Shown here: one piece after another, positions 1 through 7,511 of the stretch
How the letters are laid out: the number at the start of each line of letters is the position of its first letter
Numbering within the stretch: the stretch's first letter is position 1
Assembly: GCA_018056585.1 (NCBI GenBank)
Contig: JAGPFK010000006.1
Location: forward strand, 1 to 14,531
Direction: 5' to 3'
DNA length: 14,531 bases
From: Clostridia bacterium
GTDB taxonomy: Bacteria > Bacillota > Clostridia > Saccharofermentanales > UBA5734
The notes under the pieces: model-generated
What the model was told of the DNA's origin: nothing
What the model saw: the letters and a program-made list of their open reading frames with translations, nothing else
The model's database searches: none
Translations under genes and position numbers: made by a program

Positions 1-1
1 G

Positions 2-160
2 CAATGGGGTCACTTTACGCTGTCCCAGCTCGCTGGCCGGTCAGTTTTTTGGATCTTTGGTTCAGATATTGTTATTCAATGTGTCGTTGGACAGGAACTA
101 AAAGTCGAAACTGTTCCTCAGGATTGTTTGGCGCCCTTTGGTGATATAATGATATTGTAG
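2..160 (+). CDS. Possible C-terminal end of an upstream gene (partial)
   Basis: The second forward frame is open from the left edge for 52 codons to a TAG at 158-160. The other forward frames stop at about 101 and 138, and no reverse frame is convincing. The residues have an ordinary protein composition and end in ...LAPFGDIMIL. I do not recognise a family from this short tail. The likely promoter of the next gene (142-150) would lie inside its last codons, which is possible but slightly unusual. This is a weak call that could be chance. Confidence 0.3.
   Translation, partial: QWGHFTLSQLAGRSVFWIFGSDIVIQCVVGQELKVETVPQDCLAPFGDIMIL
142..150 (+). promoter_or_regulatory. Extended -10 promoter element for the SPFH operon
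   Basis: TGATATAAT combines the TGn extension with a perfect TATAAT. No good -35 is seen at 16-18 nt; the nearest TTG-type hexamer (124-129) is only 15 nt away, which fits an extended -10 promoter. The predicted transcript would start near 157 and carry a leader of about 65 nt. A sigma-W-type promoter, as drives the B. subtilis homologues, was looked for and not found. Confidence 0.45.
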
Positions 161-179
161 AACAGCAAAGCGCATCACC

Positions 180-196
180 CCTGCTTTGTGAGCAGG
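180..196 (+). other. Small leader hairpin before the SPFH gene
   Basis: CCTGCT (180-185) and AGCAGG (191-196) form a 6-bp stem around a 5-nt loop. It lies in the predicted leader, about 11 nt upstream of the AAAGGAGG ribosome site (208-215). There is no T-run, so it is not a terminator. It may stabilise the leader or be incidental. Confidence 0.3.
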
Positions 197-222
197 TAAT
201 TTGATTTAAAGGAGGCCATCAA

Positions 223-1428
223 ATGGGCATTATTAAAGCGGCAGTCAATGCAATGGGCGGTTCATTGGCCGATCAATGGCTTGAGGTACTGGAGCCTTTC
301 AATATGAGTGATACAACGGTTTTCACCCGTGGTGTCAAGGTGCGCCGAAACGATCGGCGCAACGGCAATATCAAAGGAACGGATGATGTCGTTTCCAATG
401 GATCGATCATCCATGTTTACCCCAATCAGTTTATGATGCTCATCGATGGCGGGAAGGTTGTCGATTATACGGCGGAGGAAGGTTATTACAAAGTGGACGA
501 CTCATCGATGCCGTCCCTTTTCTCAGGCGGATTTGGAGACTCGCTGAAAGAAGCGTTTAATCGTATTCGATTCAGCGGCGTCACGCCCCAGGCACAGAGG
601 GTTTACTACATAAACCTTCAGGAAATTAAGGGTATCCGCTTCGGAACGAAAAACGCGCTGAACTACTATGACAATTTTTATGGATCTGAACTGTTTTTAC
701 GAACACATGGCACATACTCAATTAAAATCACAAACCCATTGCTGTTTTATGCGGAAGCGATTCCGCGCAATCAGGACAGGGTGGATATCAACGACATCAA
801 TGAGCAGTATTTGTCTGAATTTCTGGAAGCTCTTCAGGCTGTTATCAATCAGATGTCCGTCGACGGCATCCGAATTTCGCATGTTTTATCGCACGGCCGC
901 GAACTTAGCCAATACATGGCACAGGTATTGGATGAGAGTTGGAATAAAATGCGCGGATTTGAAATTCAATCCGTGGGCATTGCCAGCATTTCCTATGATG
1001 ATGCGTCAAGAGAATTGATTGAGATGCGCAACAAGGGCGCCATGCTTTCAGACCCGGCTGTCCGGGAGGGGTATGTACAGGGTTCGATTGCGCGCGGTCT
1101 TGAGTCGGCTGGATCCAATCCATCCGGCGGTGCGGCAACTTTTATGGGGATGGGCATTGGCATGCAAGCCGGAGGCCAATATATGAATACGGCTTCTCAG
1201 ACGAACCTTGCACAGATGCAGCAAGCGCAACAGACAAAAGTAGTGGGGGGCGTAGTACAGGCCGGCGGCTGGACTTGTTCCTGTGGTGCTGTCAGTCAAG
1301 GCAAATTTTGCCCTGAATGCGGCAAACCCCGGCCGCAGACCTATACCTGTCCGCAATGCGGTCACGAAATGACCGGAGAGAAACCTAAATTCTGTTCTGA
1401 ATGTGGCCGGCCGTTTGAAAACCCCTAA
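223..1428 (+). CDS. SPFH-domain protein with two C-terminal zinc ribbons (YdjI-like)
   Basis: This 401-residue protein has no signal peptide or membrane segment. Residues about 55-260 have the SPFH/virion-core-like pattern of the Bacillus YdjI family. A Gly/Met/Gln-rich linker follows (about 297-348), then two zinc ribbons with Cys at 352, 354, 363 and 366 and at 376, 379, 391 and 394. The first ribbon begins with a tight C-x-C pair. The ATG at 223 follows AAAGGAGG with a 7-nt gap. Family knowledge: YdjI is encoded with YdjG and YdjH and is linked to membrane recruitment of PspA in envelope stress. The next two genes are YdjG- and YdjH-like, which supports the assignment. Inference: a cytoplasmic scaffold that docks at the membrane through its partners. 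I see no pspA gene here. The family is fairly certain; the role is inferred. Confidence 0.85.
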   Translation: MGIIKAAVNAMGGSLADQWLEVLEPFNMSDTTVFTRGVKVRRNDRRNGNIKGTDDVVSNGSIIHVYPNQFMMLIDGGKVVDYTAEEGYYKVDDSSMPSLFSGGFGDSLKEAFNRIRFSGVTPQAQRVYYINLQEIKGIRFGTKNALNYYDNFYGSELFLRTHGTYSIKITNPLLFYAEAIPRNQDRVDINDINEQYLSEFLEALQAVINQMSVDGIRISHVLSHGRELSQYMAQVLDESWNKMRGFEIQSVGIASISYDDASRELIEMRNKGAMLSDPAVREGYVQGSIARGLESAGSNPSGGAATFMGMGIGMQAGGQYMNTASQTNLAQMQQAQQTKVVGGVVQAGGWTCSCGAVSQGKFCPECGKPRPQTYTCPQCGHEMTGEKPKFCSECGRPFENP

Positions 1429-1464
1429 TGTCTCTGATTTTGAATTTATAAAGGGTGGGTGTGT

Positions 1465-2487
1465 GTGGCAACGACAAGTTATAAATGCCCGAATTGCGGG
1501 GCCAGTCTTTTGTTTAATCCGGAAAAGCAGAAGCTGGTCTGTGATTACTGCCTCAGCACTTTTTCAGTCGAAGAGCTGGAGAGAAAGACCCTCTCCGAAG
1601 AGGCAAAACCCTCACCCGGCCTGGTTGTTTATCATTGCGACAACTGCGGCGCTGAGGTTGTCACAGAAGAGACCACAACAGCATCTTTTTGTTACTACTG
1701 CCATAATCCCGTCCTTATATCTGAGCGCCTGACCGGCTCCTATCGGCCGCAGATTGTGATTCCCTTCGCTTTTGGCAAGGATAAAGCCGTGGACATATTC
1801 AAAAACTGGGCGCATGGCCGTCGTTATGTGCCGCGTGATTTTCTAAGCGCTTCTCAGTTGGAGAAGATAACAGGACTTTATCTGCCTTGCTGGATGGCCG
1901 ATTATCAGGCCGATGTTGACTTTGCCGGGACGGCCGTAAACCGGCGCGTTTGGGTGGCTGGCAACCGGGAATACACCGAACATCAGGAGTACACTGTTTT
2001 ACGAAAAGGATCTGTTTGCGTTCACCATGTCTATGAGTTAGCCCTCCAAAAATTTGACAAGCAGCTGATCGATGCTGTGACACCCTATGATGAATCCCGG
2101 GCCGTCAATTTTGCGCTTCCTTATCTTTCCGGATTCTTTGCCGAAACATATGATATCAAGCAAGCAGACGTACAACCTATGGTTGAAGATCGCATCCGTC
2201 AATATGCCGAAACGCTGGTCCGTGAAACGATTGGCACCTATCAACAGATCAATCTGACCAAAACAGATCTTCATCTGATCCCGGAGAAATGGTCATTTGC
2301 ATTACTGCCTGTCTGGATTCTGACCTATTTTTATAAAGGGAAAACATACATCTATGCCATAAATGGGCAAACCGGAAAAATTCATGGGACATTGCCCGTT
2401 GATCAAAAACATCTGAGCCTTGAATCCCTGTTGATTGCCGCCTGCCTGTTTATCTTGCTGATTCTGGGAGGCCTGTTTCTATGGTAA
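1465..2487 (+). CDS. Tail-anchored double zinc-ribbon protein (YdjG-like)
   Basis: This 340-residue protein is close in length to B. subtilis YdjG. It opens with two zinc ribbons, Cys 8, 11, 26 and 29 and Cys 58, 61, 76 and 79, the first resembling a TFIIB-type ribbon. A long soluble middle region follows, and it ends in one hydrophobic helix (about 320-340) with no residues after it, so it should be tail-anchored with most of the chain in the cytoplasm. I chose the GTG at 1465 because AGGGTGG (1452-1458) sits 6 nt upstream; the GTG at 1459 would have no room for a ribosome site. It lies 36 bp after the SPFH gene and overlaps the next gene by 7 bp, so translation is probably coupled. Family knowledge: YdjG-type proteins help bring PspA to the membrane. 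Certainty is high for the family and moderate for the role. Confidence 0.85.
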   Translation: MATTSYKCPNCGASLLFNPEKQKLVCDYCLSTFSVEELERKTLSEEAKPSPGLVVYHCDNCGAEVVTEETTTASFCYYCHNPVLISERLTGSYRPQIVIPFAFGKDKAVDIFKNWAHGRRYVPRDFLSASQLEKITGLYLPCWMADYQADVDFAGTAVNRRVWVAGNREYTEHQEYTVLRKGSVCVHHVYELALQKFDKQLIDAVTPYDESRAVNFALPYLSGFFAETYDIKQADVQPMVEDRIRQYAETLVRETIGTYQQINLTKTDLHLIPEKWSFALLPVWILTYFYKGKTYIYAINGQTGKIHGTLPVDQKHLSLESLLIAACLFILLILGGLFLW

Positions 2488-3305
2488 TGCGCCGTATTCC
2501 TTTGCCAATGAGTCCAAGAATCCTTTTGTTTTTTGTTTTGATCAGCGCCTTATTCCTCTTCTTTAATCCAGTGCTGGCTGAAAAGGTCCTGGTCATCGAT
2601 GAGGCTGGTTCTTTCACGTCGGGGGAAATAGAAACATTAACCAGTGAGGCAAAGTCTTTAGGGTCCCTTTATGCAATGGATCTGGTTATTTTGACGATTC
2701 AGGATGCGAATGGCAAATCATCCAGAGATTATGCGGATGATTTTTTTGATTATGGCGGTTATGGCGTTGGAGAAGACAGAAGTGGCATTTTATTTTTAAT
2801 CGATTATGATAACCGTGAAATTTACATCAGCACAAGCGGTGCAGCTATTCGCTATCTGACAGATCAGCGGATCGAATCGATCCTTGATGAGGCTCAAAGC
2901 CATTTGGAAAATCAGGACCCTTATGGTGCAGCCCTGGCTTTTTTGGCTAAAACAGCTGATTTTCTAGCGGCTGGCATACCCTCCGGCCAGTATGCGGAAG
3001 AGGAAAGGGAACATAAACTGACACAGACCGATGGCCTTGTCAGCCTTGTTTTGTCCGGATCGACAGGACTTCTGTTCTTTTATTTAACTCGCCGGAAATA
3101 CCGTGGAAAGCGTGTTCAGCCCGTATTTGAATTCCGCCGCAACAGCATCGCGAACCTGGGATTGATTGAGGACCTGCCGGTCAGAACCTACGTAACATCG
3201 CGGATGCTTGCAAAATCTCAAAGCAGCGGATCCAGCAGCAGCCGAAGCACGGTGCACCACTCATCCAGCGGGCGGACCCATGGCGGAGGCGGGCGTAAAT
3301 TTTAG
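2481..3305 (+). CDS. TPM-domain membrane protein (YdjH-like)
   Basis: This is a 274-residue protein. Residues 1-33 form a signal peptide or N-terminal anchor with a VLA/E cleavage-type site. A TPM domain (about 36-165) follows, with the usual YADDFFDYGGYGVGEDRSGI-type stretch at about 84-103. A second membrane helix lies at about 184-202. The tail is basic and Ser/Gly-rich and ends in GGGGRKF, a tail style common in TPM proteins. The TPM domain should be outside the cell and the tail inside. The ATG at 2481 has GGGAGG 9 nt upstream and overlaps the previous stop; the ATG at 2487 is less well placed. Family knowledge: TPM proteins occur in envelope stress and photosystem repair, and YdjH partners YdjG. 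The biochemical activity is unclear; phosphatase activity has been reported for some plant homologues. Confidence 0.82.
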   Translation: MVMRRIPLPMSPRILLFFVLISALFLFFNPVLAEKVLVIDEAGSFTSGEIETLTSEAKSLGSLYAMDLVILTIQDANGKSSRDYADDFFDYGGYGVGEDRSGILFLIDYDNREIYISTSGAAIRYLTDQRIESILDEAQSHLENQDPYGAALAFLAKTADFLAAGIPSGQYAEEEREHKLTQTDGLVSLVLSGSTGLLFFYLTRRKYRGKRVQPVFEFRRNSIANLGLIEDLPVRTYVTSRMLAKSQSSGSSSSRSTVHHSSSGRTHGGGGRKF

Positions 3306-3310
3306 GATGC

Positions 3311-3358
3311 GCGGCAGGAATCCTCTCCCATCAATCGGAGAGAGGTGAGCCGCTTTTT
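3311..3358 (+). terminator. Intrinsic terminator of the SPFH operon
   Basis: GCGGC (3311-3315) pairs with GCCGC (3349-3353). Inside it, CCTCTC (3322-3327) pairs with GAGAGG (3340-3345), giving a bulged long hairpin. TTTTT follows directly at 3354-3358. It starts 6 nt after the stop codon of the TPM gene. Confidence 0.75.
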
Positions 3359-3745
3359 CATTACATGGGATACGATGTGAATGCAATAAACTCTGTATAA
3401 ATACTCGCATTTGCGCAATATCCAATATTTATGGTTACCATATGCCCCAAATGCAAGTTAAAGTGCAACACCTGTATCCGATCTGCCGGTGTCCTGTTTG
3501 TACCGCTACAAACAAGAAGAGAGCTACACCAGCCAGTGAGCCCCTATGCAGCAGAGGCATCAGAAGCGCGCGCCCAAAAGAACAATCGTAAATACAGAGG
3601 CTTACATGTGGTGACAATAAGGCCTGCAACGCTGATTGTGTTTGAGCATAAACATACTTAGCGTTGGACACGCAGGAGATGAGCCGATGGAATAGACATC
3701 GTTTCATCGGGAATCCGAAGCTCGCCAGTTTATTGGCGATGCAGT
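3359..3745. other. Intergenic region with no convincing gene; several small inverted repeats
   Basis: About 390 bp lie between the terminator and the end of cca. Short open frames exist on both strands, but their products are Cys-rich, almost free of acidic residues and unlike the neighbours, so I do not call them. Visible structure: TATGGT-T-ACCATA (3430-3442), a 13-nt near-perfect palindrome; CCGATG...CATCGG (about 3684-3710); and TCGCCA-GTTTAT-TGGCGA (3722-3739), a 6-bp hairpin just past the cca stop on the minus strand but lacking a T-run. TATAAA at 3396-3401 has no good -35. Confidence 0.4.
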
Positions 3746-5056
3746 TCACTCCGGACTTTCAGAAGGGAAAAGATCTTCCTTTATCTCCAATGCTGCTGCC
3801 TCAAGCAGTGCTTCTCGATCATTTTCGATCTGACCGTCAATCACCTGATCGAGCAAACGATTTAAAATCTGCCCCACACGAGGCCCTGGTTTCAGACCCA
3901 ACTGCAGGAGATCAGAACCGCGGATAGCCAGATCATCAATACGATAGCAGCGGCCATCTGACAGAATTTTCTTTACGACTGTTTCAAGCGATTCTATCAG
4001 GCATCCGGATATGGTTTCATCGGCTTTGAGCAATAAAAGAGCATCCATCACCGGTTCTGCACCATGACGGCGCATCCAGTGACACACAGCCCGTTCATCT
4101 GCCTGCGGCTTATCCATAAGGCAAGACAACGCATTCAGAACTCGGCGACGTGTGGCTGAGTCGCAACGCAAGCGCGTAACCACCGTTTTGATCGAAGAAA
4201 AGTCCGGTAAAAGGTCCCGAAGAAGGCTGGCCAGCCGAAGAGCGAAGATCGGTTCTGTCCGAGCCACCCTTCTGGCTGTTTGTATCCAAAGGTCTGGCTG
4301 ACTCGTCAAAGGCTCCAGCTCTGGAATGAAAACAGTCAAAACGTCCGGGAAATCAATCAGAACTTCTTCGACAAAGTCACCACATAAAATTTGGGAGAAC
4401 TCAATTAAAATGCGTTCAACCGCAATATCGCGAAGTAAAAAAGCCAGATGATGAACGGCCTTTTTTGTTTTTTCCTCTAAACGAAAGCCCAATGTCGCCT
4501 TAAAACGCAGGGCACGAAGAATGCGCAGCGCATCTTCAGAAAAACGTTGCTCAGGATCGCCGACGCAACGAATCAGCCCGGCTTTCAGATCCGCTACGCC
4601 ACCAAAAGGATCAATCAGCTGATCTGGATCAATCTCAAAGACTGTGCAACGATTTTGGCCCTCATGATAGCAACCAGCGGGCAGAAGCCAGGCAATGGCA
4701 TTCATTGTAAAATCTCGTCTGGAAAGATCTTGCTGAATCTCATTGGTAAACCGAACCTGGTCAGGACGCCGCCTGTCAGAGTATGTGCCGTCAATGCGCA
4801 AGGTGGTGATCTCAATCGGTCTGTTCCCGATGATGACCATGATTGTGCCATGCTTCTGACCTGCCTGGGAAACCTTAAAGGAATGGAAAACCGAAAGTAC
4901 TTGTTCCGGTCTGGCATCGGTTGCTAAATCATAATCATGCGGCTCCATGCCCATCAGGAGGGCGCGCAGGCAGCCGCCGACCAAATAGACGGAAAAACCG
5001 GATTGAAGCAAACGATCCGCTGCAAGACAAACTTCCTGGGGCAGAGAAACTTTCAT
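3746..5056 (-). CDS. cca: CCA tRNA nucleotidyltransferase (class II)
   Basis: This enzyme adds or repairs the 3'-CCA end of tRNAs using CTP and ATP. It has 436 residues, normal for bacterial class II enzymes. The nucleotidyltransferase head is clear: GG at 27-28, the metal-binding DYD at 41-43, RRDFTMNA at 113-120, the DPFGG...DL motif at about 149-156, and the nucleotide-template EDALR at 174-178. An RNA-binding helical region follows (about 180-240), then a C-terminal domain with the conserved DLAIRGSDLLQLGLKPGP stretch (about 375-392). Motif A reads GGCLRALLMG where GGxVRDxLLG is usual, so the Asp after Arg is Ala at 32. The ATG at 5056 follows GGAGG with a 5-nt gap; a TTG 12 nt further upstream has no comparable site. 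It is a single gene, divergent from the flavoprotein. A CC-only or A-only adding specificity cannot be excluded by eye. Confidence 0.93.
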   Translation of the reverse strand: MKVSLPQEVCLAADRLLQSGFSVYLVGGCLRALLMGMEPHDYDLATDARPEQVLSVFHSFKVSQAGQKHGTIMVIIGNRPIEITTLRIDGTYSDRRRPDQVRFTNEIQQDLSRRDFTMNAIAWLLPAGCYHEGQNRCTVFEIDPDQLIDPFGGVADLKAGLIRCVGDPEQRFSEDALRILRALRFKATLGFRLEEKTKKAVHHLAFLLRDIAVERILIEFSQILCGDFVEEVLIDFPDVLTVFIPELEPLTSQPDLWIQTARRVARTEPIFALRLASLLRDLLPDFSSIKTVVTRLRCDSATRRRVLNALSCLMDKPQADERAVCHWMRRHGAEPVMDALLLLKADETISGCLIESLETVVKKILSDGRCYRIDDLAIRGSDLLQLGLKPGPRVGQILNRLLDQVIDGQIENDREALLEAAALEIKEDLFPSESPE

Positions 5057-5092
5057 ACCTTCCTCCAATCCTTGATGCGCTCTTTGGCTTCG

Positions 5093-5121
5093 ATTATACG
5101 TTTATTTGATGGTCTGAGCAA
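5093..5121 (-). promoter_or_regulatory. Probable cca promoter
   Basis: On the minus strand TTGCTC (5121-5116), a 17-nt spacer and a perfect TATAAT (5098-5093) form a sigma-A-type promoter. Transcription would start near 5086, leaving a leader of about 30 nt before the cca ATG at 5056. Confidence 0.5.
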
Positions 5122-5225
5122 ACACGAGAAGCGTGACGAAGGCAATGTCTGCGTGTTACAATGGTCTTACTAACAGTCTGAAAGACCAGCTATAAAATAC
5201 CTATAGGCATTGTAAAACAGCCTGG

Positions 5226-5254
5226 ATGAAACTTGAAAATGGAACAGGTATAAA
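5226..5254 (+). promoter_or_regulatory. Possible promoter for the flavoprotein gene
   Basis: ATGAAA (5226-5231, 4 of 6 to the -35 consensus), a 17-nt spacer and TATAAA (5249-5254, 5 of 6). It would give a leader of about 140 nt before the ATG at 5402. The rest of the divergent gap 5122-5401 shows no gene or strong structure, only a short CCTATAGG palindrome at 5200-5207. Confidence 0.3.
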
Positions 5255-5401
5255 TGCAACATGAACCCAGGCTGGGTCTATGTGAGCGTGAATCATCTGC
5301 CCCTTTTATACGTGTCCATTTTCCTGCATGGCTTGTGTGATGAACAAAAGCCCGGTCGGATCTTGTATCTGACTCATTTAAATATACCAGGAGGCCATTT
5401 C

Positions 5402-5977
5402 ATGCATATGATTATTCTGTCAGGCAACCCCAAAAAAGATGGATTGTGCCAAACCCTTATTGATGCCGTTAAGGAAGGCGCCCTTGAGGGTGGTGCGACA
5501 ATTGAGGAAATCAGATTGATTGATCTGAATTTGAACCGCTGCCAGGTTTGTAACGGCGGGTGGGGGACTTGCCTGAATGATAGGCGATGTCAGTATGGTT
5601 CAGATGGTCTTGACTGTTTGATTGAACGGCTTCAAACAGCTGATATTCTTGTTTTGGCCACACCCGTGTACTGGGGCGAGATGTCGGAGATCATGAAATG
5701 CTGCCTGGATCGCCTGCGCCGTTGTGTACGCGGTGCAGACGGACAGCTGGCTGGGCGTCAAGTCTTGATTGTAGCCACGCCGGGTGGCAGCGGGAATGGT
5801 CAGCTGAGTTGTTTTGAGCAAATGGATCGCTTCTGCCGCCATACGGGGCTGATTATTTTTGACTATATCGGAGCGAATCGATGGACTGCTGATTATCAAC
5901 GCCGGTGTGCCCGATCAGCCGCGTTCGCTCTGGCTAAAGGCCGTAAAAATGGAGATACCGTGACGCTTTCAGTCTGA
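5402..5977 (+). CDS. Flavodoxin-fold NAD(P)H-dependent FMN reductase / iron-sulfur flavoprotein-like
   Basis: This is a 191-residue cytoplasmic protein. The N-terminus MHMIILSGNPKKDGLCQTL matches the first strand and FMN-phosphate loop of the NADPH-dependent FMN reductase family, and ATPVYWGEMSEIMKCCLDRL (about 86-105) is the usual flavin-side loop and following helix. Between them lie four Cys, 47, 50, 57 and 63 (C-x2-C-x6-C-x5-C with a WGTC core), in the place where iron-sulfur flavoproteins carry a cluster motif. The ATG at 5402 follows AGGAGG with a 7-nt gap; the open frame reaches back to 5261 but that part is not protein-like. Inference: a flavin electron carrier or quinone/metal/nitro reductase. 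Whether it binds a 4Fe-4S cluster is unknown. It is probably its own transcription unit, because the next operon has a good promoter. Confidence 0.85.
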   Translation: MHMIILSGNPKKDGLCQTLIDAVKEGALEGGATIEEIRLIDLNLNRCQVCNGGWGTCLNDRRCQYGSDGLDCLIERLQTADILVLATPVYWGEMSEIMKCCLDRLRRCVRGADGQLAGRQVLIVATPGGSGNGQLSCFEQMDRFCRHTGLIIFDYIGANRWTADYQRRCARSAAFALAKGRKNGDTVTLSV

Positions 5978-5993
5978 TCAGTAAGATGAATGC

Positions 5994-6022
5994 GCGACAA
6001 AATTGAGCCCTGAGCGTATAAT
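5994..6022 (+). promoter_or_regulatory. Probable promoter of the AmmeMemoRadiSam operon
   Basis: GCGACA (5994-5999, 4 of 6 to TTGACA), a 17-nt spacer and a perfect TATAAT (6017-6022). It lies in the 95-bp gap after the flavoprotein gene, and the predicted start near 6029 leaves a leader of about 44 nt. Confidence 0.55.
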
Positions 6023-6072
6023 TAAATAACGCAAGGGTTTTTCAATCATTATGATTTCAGGAGATGATAACC

Positions 6073-7500
6073 ATGTCGGATCAGAATATATTGGCTGGTT
6101 GTATTACGCCGCATCCACCCGTTATTGTGCCTGGTGTAGAACGCAGGCATATGAAGGCGAAACAAACTGTTGCCGCTATGGAGCAGTTATCGGCTGAAAT
6201 TGCTGCTCTTGAACCGGACACGCTGGTGGTTATTTCACCCCACGCACCTATGTTCAGCGATTATTTATTTCTATACGACACATCGCCTCTCGTTGGCGAT
6301 TTATCTGCTTTTGGAGCTCCCGAGGTTCGCTTGTCGATGGAATTGGACCGGCCGCTTTTGAGCCGGTTTCTGGACCGGTGCACCAGGATGAATGTCCATG
6401 CAGGAGGTCTTACAGAGAGCCAGTTGCGCCGATTCGGCATCAGTCGCGGGCTGGACCACGGCGCGTTTGTTTCTCTGTATTTTTTACAGAAAGCCAGGCC
6501 TTGTCCTGTTTTGATTATGTCCAGCCCTGCCTTTCCTATGCCTGTACTGTATGAAATCGGCTATCAGATTCATTTGGCAGCGGCAGATGAAGGACGGAGG
6601 ATCGTCATTGTGGCCAGTGGGGATCAATCGCATAAAGCGAATGAGGAAAGTCCTTATGGTTGCTGTAAAGAAGGCGCCCTCTATGACCAACAGCTTGTTA
6701 CGGCACTCAACAACAGCGATCGGGTCGCCATTCTCTCCATTGATCCTCAGATCAGACAAAAAGCGGCTGAATGTGGTTACCGCTCTATTGTGATGCTGTG
6801 CGGCGCTTTCAAGAACCAAGCTATCCAGAGCAGCGTGCTGAGTTATGAGGCGCCTTATGGGATTGGTTACTGTGTGGCCAAAATGCTGCCCGATCCAGCC
6901 GGTGAAAAACCAAAGATAGATCCGTTGGAGGAAGCAATGAATAAACGTCGGGAAACAGTCAGCCGGAAAATGAAAACAGCATCGGCTCCGGTTCAAATCG
7001 CGAGGGAAACACTGGAAAACTATCTCCAGCGGGGCAGGCGCCCGACACTAGAGGATTTTAAGTCCCTGATTGATCAGGAGCCGTGGCTGCTTGAGAAAGC
7101 CGGTGTTTTTGTTACCCTGTACAAAGACGGGGAGCTTCGTGGGTGTATTGGAACGACAGCGCCGACAACCGATTGCATTGCTGCAGAGATTATTCAAAAT
7201 GCGATCAGCGCGGCAATGCGAGATCCCCGTTTTGAGCCGGTGACACCTGAAGAACTGCCTGACCTGACGATCAGTGTTGATGTTTTGGAAAAGCCAGTTC
7301 CCATTTCATCCATTCAGGAACTTGATCCAAAAAAATATGGCGTGATCGTGCGGAGCGGCCACCGATCCGGGTTATTGTTGCCTGATCTTGAAGGTATTGA
7401 TACCGTGGAGGAGCAGCTCAGTATTGCCAAGCGTAAGGCGGGCATTCAACCAGATGAACCTTGCCGGATTGAACGCTTTTGTGTCAGGCGTTATACTTGA
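6073..7500 (+). CDS. amrA: AmmeMemoRadiSam fusion protein: MEMO/LigB-like domain plus AMMECR1 domain
   Basis: This 475-residue protein joins two domains usually seen as separate AmmeMemoRadiSam components B and A. Residues about 6-270 belong to the class III extradiol dioxygenase (LigB/MEMO) superfamily: H14 in TPHPP, H57 in ISPHAP, LDHG at 128-131, SGDQSHK at 182-188, and E259 in SYEAPYG as a possible third metal ligand. A charged linker (about 275-305) leads to AMMECR1 (about 310-470), with the signature LRGCIG at 355-360 and the conserved DPRFEPVTPEELPDLTISV stretch. The ATG at 6073 has AGGAG 9 nt upstream; the ATG at 6064 overlaps that site. The radical SAM partner starts 11 nt after the stop. 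The human homologues MEMO1 and AMMECR1 are known, but the bacterial reaction is not established to my knowledge. Inference: a metal-dependent oxidation or modification working with the radical SAM enzyme. Confidence 0.9.
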   Translation: MSDQNILAGCITPHPPVIVPGVERRHMKAKQTVAAMEQLSAEIAALEPDTLVVISPHAPMFSDYLFLYDTSPLVGDLSAFGAPEVRLSMELDRPLLSRFLDRCTRMNVHAGGLTESQLRRFGISRGLDHGAFVSLYFLQKARPCPVLIMSSPAFPMPVLYEIGYQIHLAAADEGRRIVIVASGDQSHKANEESPYGCCKEGALYDQQLVTALNNSDRVAILSIDPQIRQKAAECGYRSIVMLCGAFKNQAIQSSVLSYEAPYGIGYCVAKMLPDPAGEKPKIDPLEEAMNKRRETVSRKMKTASAPVQIARETLENYLQRGRRPTLEDFKSLIDQEPWLLEKAGVFVTLYKDGELRGCIGTTAPTTDCIAAEIIQNAISAAMRDPRFEPVTPEELPDLTISVDVLEKPVPISSIQELDPKKYGVIVRSGHRSGLLLPDLEGIDTVEEQLSIAKRKAGIQPDEPCRIERFCVRRYT

Positions 7501-7511
7501 GGGAACAGATT

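Noticed and set aside
105..136. Sigma-W-type promoter (CGAAAC near 106-111) before the SPFH operon, as expected from B. subtilis
   Set aside because: No CGTA-like -10 at the right distance; the extended -10 at 142-150 explains the start better.
3431..3661. Open frame of 76 codons on the plus strand in the gap before cca
   Set aside because: Unusual composition, no ribosome site, no recognisable motif; it overlaps an equally open frame on the other strand, as expected by chance.
3435..3749. Open frame of 104 codons on the minus strand whose GTG overlaps the cca stop as GTGA
   Set aside because: The overlap is tempting, but the product has about nine Cys and only one acidic residue in 104, has no family likeness, and has only a weak GGA before the start.
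5261..5401. Upstream extension of the flavoprotein from an ATG at 5261
   Set aside because: The extra 47 residues do not match the family, and a strong AGGAGG precedes the ATG at 5402, where the flavodoxin fold begins.
6484..6996. 170-codon minus-strand frame inside the MEMO-AMMECR1 gene
   Set aside because: The plus strand carries clear conserved motifs throughout; the antisense product has no protein-like pattern or ribosome site.
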